DNA from: Corallococcus soli
GTDB lineage: Bacteria > Myxococcota > Myxococcia > Myxococcales > Myxococcaceae
Length of the DNA: 64,000 nucleotides
Assembly (NCBI RefSeq): GCF_014930455.1
Contig: NZ_JAAIYO010000002.1
Location: 1 to 64,000 of the forward strand
Direction of reading: 5' to 3'
Both the position numbers and the translations under genes were made by a program. How positions within the stretch are numbered: the first letter of the stretch is position 1; every line of letters begins with the position of its first letter. Below the pieces are notes generated by a model. The model searched no databases and was not told the origin of the DNA. It was given only the letters and a program-made list of their open reading frames with translations. This document shows, one piece after another, positions 59,825 through 64,000 of this stretch.

Positions 59825-61171
59825 ATGGACGACACCGCCATCTCCCCATCTTCCGGACACGAAGCCTGGAGCGAGCACCCGTCACCCGACCTGAAGGCCC
59901 GTGCCCGCCACGTCCTCCAACACCTGGACGCGGTGCTGCCGGACGTGGACGCGCTCTACGGAGACCTGCATGAGCACCCGAAGCTGTCCGGCGACGAAGC
60001 CCGCACGGCGGACGAGGTGGCGCGGCGGCTGGAGGCCATGGGCTACGAGGTGAGCCGGGGCGTCGGAGGCCACGGCGTGGTGGGGCTGCTGCGCAACGGG
60101 GACGGGCCCACGGTGCTGCTGCGCGGGGACATGGACGCGCTGCCCGTGGAGGAGAAGACGGGGCTGCCGTACGCGAGCCGCGTCAGGACGGAGGACGGGC
60201 GGCCGGTGATGCACGCGTGCGGCCACGACGTCCACACCGCGTGCCTCGTGGGCACGGCGGCGCTGCTGGCCCGCTCGCGCGATGCCTGGCGCGGCACGGT
60301 GCTGGTGGTGGGACAGCCGGCGGAGGAGGCGTTGAGCGGTGCCCGCGCGATGCTGGAGGACGGGCTGTATGCGCGCTTCGGCACGCCGGACGCCGTGCTG
60401 GGCCAGCACACCGCCCCGCTGCCGGTGGGCACGTTCATGCACCGCGAGGGCGTGGCGATGATGGGGGCGGCGAGCGTGCGCATCCGCCTCTTCGGCAAGG
60501 GGGCCCACGGGGCGCAGCCCGAGCTGTCAGTGGATCCGGTGGTGCTGGGGGCCAGCGTGGTGATGCGGCTGCAGACCATCGTGTCGCGCGAGCTGTCGCC
60601 CCTGGAGGCGGCGGTGGTCACGGTGGGACACTTCCAGGCCGGCTCGCGCAGCAACGTGATTTCGGACGAAGCGCTGCTGGAGGTGACGGTGCGCACGGAG
60701 GACGACGCGGCGAAGGCCCGCGTCCTCGCCGCCATCGAGCGCATCGCGAAGGGCGAGTCCCTGGCCTCGGGCTCGCCGAAGCCGCCCCAGGTGGAGGTGG
60801 TGGCGAGCACGCCGGTGAACCGCAACGACCCGGCCCTGCTGCGGCGCATCCGGGCCGCGCACGCGGAGTGGTTCGGACCGGATGCGCTGTTGCCCGGCGT
60901 GCTCGGCACCGCGAGCGAGGACTTCCCCTACTTCGCGCAGGGGCCGGAGCACCCGGTGCCCACGGCGTACTGGTTCGTGGGCGTCACGCCGCTGGAGACC
61001 TGGGCGCGGGCTCCCGGCACGACGCCGCTGGAGAAGGTGACGCACGTGCCGGGGCCGCACTCGGGATACTACGCGCCGGACCGGCAGGGCTCGCTGCGCA
61101 AGGGGTGCGAGTCGCTGACCGTGGCGGCCCTGGCCTGCCTGCACGGGGGCACGACCTCCACCGACCATTGA
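59825..61171 (+). CDS. M20 family amidohydrolase/peptidase
   Basis: A 448-residue cytoplasmic metallo-hydrolase of the M20D (amidohydrolase, HipO/AmhX-like) group. DLHEHPKLSGDEARTADEV, LLRGDMDALPVEEKTGLPY, MHACGHDVHTACLVG and GQPAEEALSGARAMLEDG carry the metal ligands and catalytic Glu. The lid domain lies at about 215-330 (GKGAHGAQPELSVDPV, with the lid His), and a late TASEDFPYF has the final metal Glu. Family members remove N-acyl groups from amino acids (hippurate, acetyl- or indole-amides). The start at 59825 has GGAG 8 bp upstream. It diverges from the outer-membrane gene. Confidence 0.92.
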   Translation: MDDTAISPSSGHEAWSEHPSPDLKARARHVLQHLDAVLPDVDALYGDLHEHPKLSGDEARTADEVARRLEAMGYEVSRGVGGHGVVGLLRNGDGPTVLLRGDMDALPVEEKTGLPYASRVRTEDGRPVMHACGHDVHTACLVGTAALLARSRDAWRGTVLVVGQPAEEALSGARAMLEDGLYARFGTPDAVLGQHTAPLPVGTFMHREGVAMMGAASVRIRLFGKGAHGAQPELSVDPVVLGASVVMRLQTIVSRELSPLEAAVVTVGHFQAGSRSNVISDEALLEVTVRTEDDAAKARVLAAIERIAKGESLASGSPKPPQVEVVASTPVNRNDPALLRRIRAAHAEWFGPDALLPGVLGTASEDFPYFAQGPEHPVPTAYWFVGVTPLETWARAPGTTPLEKVTHVPGPHSGYYAPDRQGSLRKGCESLTVAALACLHGGTTSTDH

Positions 61172-61200
61172 CCCGTGGGCGCAGGGGCACGTCCTGGAGC

Positions 61201-61220
61201 GGGGCCGCTGGCCCGGCCCC
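61201..61220 (+). terminator. GC hairpin after the M20 gene
   Basis: GGGGCCG and CGGCCCC form a 7-bp stem with a 6-nt loop 30 bp after the stop; TTCCTGT follows. This is a modest terminator candidate. Confidence 0.4.
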
Positions 61221-61291
61221 TTCCTGTCGCTTGCCCCCGACGCAAGGGCCTCCACCTTGAGAGGCGGACGACACTTCTGGAGGAACCCCCG

Positions 61292-61819
61292 ATGAAGCTT
61301 CCGCTCATGGCCACGCTGACCGCCCTCCTGATTGGAGGCTGTGCGCACGAGGGCGCCTCTCGCGCAGCGGAGGACGCCGGTGGCACCGGAGGGTCTGGTT
61401 CGCAGGCGCAGCGCACGGAGCCTCCAGTGGGGGCCAGTGACGAGCTGTCCTGGGACGCGGAGGCCTCCCCGCGCACGCAGGCGATGCTCCGCGACCACGG
61501 GATGAACTTCTATGGGGACACCGCCCCCGACAGCGCCACGGGAGGCTCTGGCGCGCCGGGGCAGTCGCAGGCGTCCCCCCCGGACGAGTACGAGTGCGTG
61601 GACATCGAACAGTCTGGCACGGGCGGCTCGGGTGAGGCCGCCACGGACGCGGTGCGCGCGACGCCGCTCATCCCGCTCGTCCCCTCGCAGAACCCCGGGG
61701 CGCGGTTGGACATCACCCCGGACGCCTGGAAGAAGAACAAGGGCATCGGTTCGAGCCCCGCCGCGCCCTCGACGGGCACGCCCCCGGTGGAGGGCAGCGG
61801 CGGCGCGAGCGGCCGGTAG
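61292..61819 (+). CDS. Gly/Ser-rich lipoprotein, unknown
   Basis: A 175-residue lipoprotein (MKLPLMATLTALLIGGCAHEG; lipid Cys17). The mature part is low in hydrophobic residues and rich in Gly, Ser, Pro and Thr, with repeated GTGGSG/ATGGSG-like turns; it is probably extended or disordered. One short block (DEYECVDIEQSGTGGSGE) holds its only other Cys. A strong ribosome site (GGAGG) precedes the ATG at 61292. No family is recognised. It stands alone between the M20 gene and the YaiI-type gene, which faces it. Confidence 0.75.
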   Translation: MKLPLMATLTALLIGGCAHEGASRAAEDAGGTGGSGSQAQRTEPPVGASDELSWDAEASPRTQAMLRDHGMNFYGDTAPDSATGGSGAPGQSQASPPDEYECVDIEQSGTGGSGEAATDAVRATPLIPLVPSQNPGARLDITPDAWKKNKGIGSSPAAPSTGTPPVEGSGGASGR

Positions 61820-61828
61820 CGTCTCGCT

Positions 61829-62287
61829 TCAGCCCTGCTGCTTCACCAGCCGGCTGAGCTCCCGGTCCAGCGTGGCGGCGAACTGCTGGCGGTCCTGCTG
61901 CGAGAAGCTGCTGGGGCCGCCGGTGGTGACGCCGCTGTCGCGCAGGTCCTGCATGAAGTTGCGCACCGACAGCCGCTCGTCGATGTTCTCCGGCGTGAAG
62001 AGCTCTCCGCGTGGGTCCATCACCACCACGCCCTTGGGCACGAGCAGCGCCGCCAGCGGGATGTCCTGCGTGACGGCCAGGTCGCCCGGTTGCGCGGAGG
62101 TGGCGATGTGCCGGTCCGCCACGTCCAGCCCCGCGCCCACCTGCACCGTGGAGACATAGGCCAGGCGGGGCAGGGTCAGCGGCTTGTTCGCCACGAAGAC
62201 GATGGGGACCTTCAGGCGCTGCACGGCGCGCAGCAGGATGTCCCGCACGGGACCGGGGCAGGCATCGGCGTCGACCCAGATTTGCAT
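61829..62287 (-). CDS. YaiI/YqxD family protein (DUF188)
   Basis: A 152-residue protein of the YaiI/YqxD (DUF188) family, a PIN/NYN-like fold. [19 protein letters not shown] with paired Asp, [34 protein letters not shown] and the late [18 protein letters not shown] are family hallmarks. The acidic residues suggest a metal-dependent nuclease-like activity that has not been shown. The start at 62287 has GAGG 9 bp upstream; an ATG at 62296 is the alternative. The gene is divergent from the nucleotidyltransferase gene. Confidence 0.88.
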   Translation of the reverse strand: MQIWVDADACPGPVRDILLRAVQRLKVPIVFVANKPLTLPRLAYVSTVQVGAGLDVADRHIATSAQPGDLAVTQDIPLAALLVPKGVVVMDPRGELFTPENIDERLSVRNFMQDLRDSGVTTGGPSSFSQQDRQQFAATLDRELSRLVKQQG

Positions 62288-62540
62288 GGGGCCCATCCTC
62301 GTTGATTCCAAGGCCAGGGGAAGGCGGATGTGCTTCACGGCCCCGCCAGCGCCCGGACGCCCCCGAAGCCGCAGGCGGCCTTCGCCCTGCGAGGACCGGG
62401 GTGCATGCGCCAGGGGAGTCGGGGCGGAGGGGTTGTTTGCTGCTTTCCGGTCGGGCGGCGGGCTTGCGGGACAGGGAGTGTCGGACGCCTCGGGGGCGAC
62501 CCTGTCCCCGGGGACAATGTGGTTTGATTCCGGGCACCCC

Positions 62541-63692
62541 ATGTTCCCGCGCGTGACGACCCAGACCCCGGAAGTGGATGGAGAACTCGACGACCCCCGG
62601 CTCGCCCGCGACGGCTTCGACGCGGCCAGCTTCCGGGCGCTGCTCGCGCGCTACCAGCGCGGGGAGCTGACGGAGTCCCGGTCGCTCACGGGCTCCCTTG
62701 AACCGCCGCGCCCCGGGGACGTCCAGCCCCTGCCCCACGAGGGCACGCCTGCCTACGAGGCCTGCCGGGCCCTGGGTGAGCAGGCGTTCCGCGACGGCGC
62801 GGTGGCCGCCCTGGTGGTGGCCGGTGGGGCGGGGACGCGCTTTGGCGGGGGCGTGAAGGGGCTGGTCCCCGTCCTGGGCGAGCACACCTTCCTGGACCTC
62901 AAGCTCGCCGAGGCGCGCCGCCTGGGCGAACGGCTGGGCCGCCCGGTGCCGGTGGCGGTGATGACGTCCTTCCTCACGCACGAGGCCATCGCCGCGCACC
63001 TGGAGGCGCGGGGGACGGGCCAGGACGTGTTCCTCTTCCGGCAGCAGATGCTCCCCCGGCTCACGCCGGACGGCGCCCTGTTCCGGGAGGCGGACGGGAA
63101 GCCGTCCTTCGCCCCGTCCGGCCACGGGGACGTGTTCCGGGCCCTGCGCGAGAGCGGGGTGGGGCAGACGCTGCGCCAGCGCGGCGTGCGCTGCGTGTAC
63201 TTCTCCAACGTGGACAACCTGGCGGCGACGCTCGACCCGGTCGTCATCGGGATGCACCTGCAACGGGGCTGCGCGATGACGGTGGAGGTGACGCCCCGGG
63301 CCAATCCCAGTGGAGCGCTGGACGCGGGCGCCGCGCCGGTGCGCCTGGACGGCCAGCTCCAGCTCGTGGAGAAGGTGGACCCCACGCGGCATGCCCTCAT
63401 ATCCACCAACAACATCACCTTCTCGCTGGAGGCGATGCTGGACGGGGCGCTCCCCATTCCCTACCGGGTGGTCCCCAAGAAGGTGGAGGGCGCGCCCGTA
63501 CTCCAGTTCGAGCAGGTGACGGCGGAGGCCAGCAGCCTCACCCGGCCGGATGGCCAGCCGCTCCTGTCGGTCGCCTTCATCGAGGTGGGCCGCACGGACC
63601 CCGCGACGAGCCGCTTCGAGCCGGTGAAGGCCCCGGACGACCTCCCCCGGGTGGCGGAGCGCCTGAGGCCGCGGCTGGAGGCATTGCGTTAG
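62541..63692 (+). CDS. UTP--sugar-1-phosphate uridylyltransferase (UDPGP family)
   Basis: A 383-residue nucleotidyltransferase of the eukaryotic-type UDPGP family. [22 protein letters not shown] is the nucleotide-binding loop with the activating Lys. The middle has [26 protein letters not shown], the metal-binding [15 protein letters not shown] and later [15 protein letters not shown]. Such enzymes make UDP-glucose or UDP-GlcNAc from the sugar phosphate and UTP. The first 80 residues form a helical lead-in. The start at 62541 gives the family N-terminus; earlier in-frame codons read through a regulatory gap. The next gene starts 45 bp on. Confidence 0.85.
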   Translation: MFPRVTTQTPEVDGELDDPRLARDGFDAASFRALLARYQRGELTESRSLTGSLEPPRPGDVQPLPHEGTPAYEACRALGEQAFRDGAVAALVVAGGAGTRFGGGVKGLVPVLGEHTFLDLKLAEARRLGERLGRPVPVAVMTSFLTHEAIAAHLEARGTGQDVFLFRQQMLPRLTPDGALFREADGKPSFAPSGHGDVFRALRESGVGQTLRQRGVRCVYFSNVDNLAATLDPVVIGMHLQRGCAMTVEVTPRANPSGALDAGAAPVRLDGQLQLVEKVDPTRHALISTNNITFSLEAMLDGALPIPYRVVPKKVEGAPVLQFEQVTAEASSLTRPDGQPLLSVAFIEVGRTDPATSRFEPVKAPDDLPRVAERLRPRLEALR

Positions 63693-63737
63693 GTTCTGCC
63701 CGCGCATCCACCGCGGGGATCCGCTAGAAGCGGCTCC

Positions 63738-64000
63738 GTGCAGACATCCTCTCATCCGTCCCACCGTGACTTCGCTGCCTCCCGGCTCGCGCTCTGGCTG
63801 ACGTGTCTGGCCTTGTTCGCCGTCTACTCCGGCAGCAAGGTGAAGATGCAGACGGACTCGCTGTGGTCCATTCCGTCCGCGGCCAGCATCCTCCATGAAG
63901 GCAACACCGACCTGGACGAGTTCAAACCCACGTTCGCGTCGGCGACGGACTACGCGCGCAACGAGGTCGGGGGGCGCACGTATTATGTCTATCCGCCGGG
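63738..64000 (+). CDS. Membrane protein, N-terminal part (runs off the right edge)
   Basis: The first 87 codons of a gene starting at GTG (63738). After a polar N-terminus comes a membrane span (LALWLTCLALFAVYSG), then SLWSIPSAASILHEGNTDLDEF and RTYYVYPPG, in a layout seen at the start of polytopic glycosyltransferase-like or DUF-type membrane proteins. It could use sugar from the adjacent nucleotidyltransferase, but too little is present to say. Confidence 0.65.
   Translation, partial: MQTSSHPSHRDFAASRLALWLTCLALFAVYSGSKVKMQTDSLWSIPSAASILHEGNTDLDEFKPTFASATDYARNEVGGRTYYVYPP

Overview
The window is about 70% GC and reads as a chromosomal segment of a fruiting myxobacterium (order Myxococcales, most like Corallococcus, Myxococcus or Pyxidicoccus). 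The reasons are the tandem Hanks-type Ser/Thr kinases, the many lipoproteins and secreted peptidases, an ELWxxDGTxxGT-repeat lipoprotein, a DACNV-type protein, and a 22.6 kb hybrid NRPS-PKS gene. No database was consulted; assignments come from motifs and family knowledge.

Layout. 1-5.6 kb: the start of a lipoprotein gene (cut by the window edge), an S9 peptidase, a decayed PLP-aminotransferase remnant, a DisA_N-like (DACNV) protein, a small hypothetical and a DedA/YqaA membrane protein. 5.7-14.6 kb: a secreted nuclease/phosphatase-fold lipoprotein with a lamin-tail domain, a GST, an M49 peptidase, an AI-2E-type permease, a DoxX protein, a ThrE-type exporter, an RsuA-family pseudouridine synthase and a small Cys-rich secreted peptide. 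14.9-21.9 kb: three tandem paralogous Ser/Thr kinases, each with one membrane span and a C-terminal TPR carrying a repeated C-x9-C pattern, preceded by a secreted GH128-type glycosidase. 22-26.6 kb: an MBL-fold hydrolase, an ELWxxDGT lipoprotein, a membrane-tethered TAXI binding protein and a TerB-like protein. 26.8-31 kb: two tandem LuxR-type regulators, an alpha/beta hydrolase and a TIGR01777 epimerase. 31.2-34.6 kb: endonuclease I, a DUF1963-like protein, DUF2071 and an acyltransferase-3.

34.7-57.3 kb is one gene of about 7525 codons: FAAL-ACP / C-A-PCP / KS-AT-ACP / C-[A interrupted by a luciferase-like monooxygenase, no PCP] / C-A(degenerate)-PCP / C-A-PCP / C-A-PCP-TE. It should start from a free fatty acid, add amino acids and one malonate, and release by its own thioesterase, giving a lipopeptide-polyketide. 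Two of five adenylation domains look dead, and the module holding the monooxygenase lacks a carrier. No MbtH, PPTase, transporter or dedicated regulator is visible beside it.

Immediately upstream of the synthetase sits a 1547-bp IS4-family element (17-bp inverted repeats, 13-bp target duplication, frameshifted transposase). It has split the synthetase from an outer-membrane beta-barrel gene that would otherwise end only about 0.1 kb upstream in the same direction. The right end (59.8-64 kb) carries an M20 amidohydrolase, a Gly/Ser-rich lipoprotein, a YaiI/YqxD protein, a UDP-sugar pyrophosphorylase and the start of a membrane protein.

No tRNA, rRNA, CRISPR array, prophage or replication origin was recognised.
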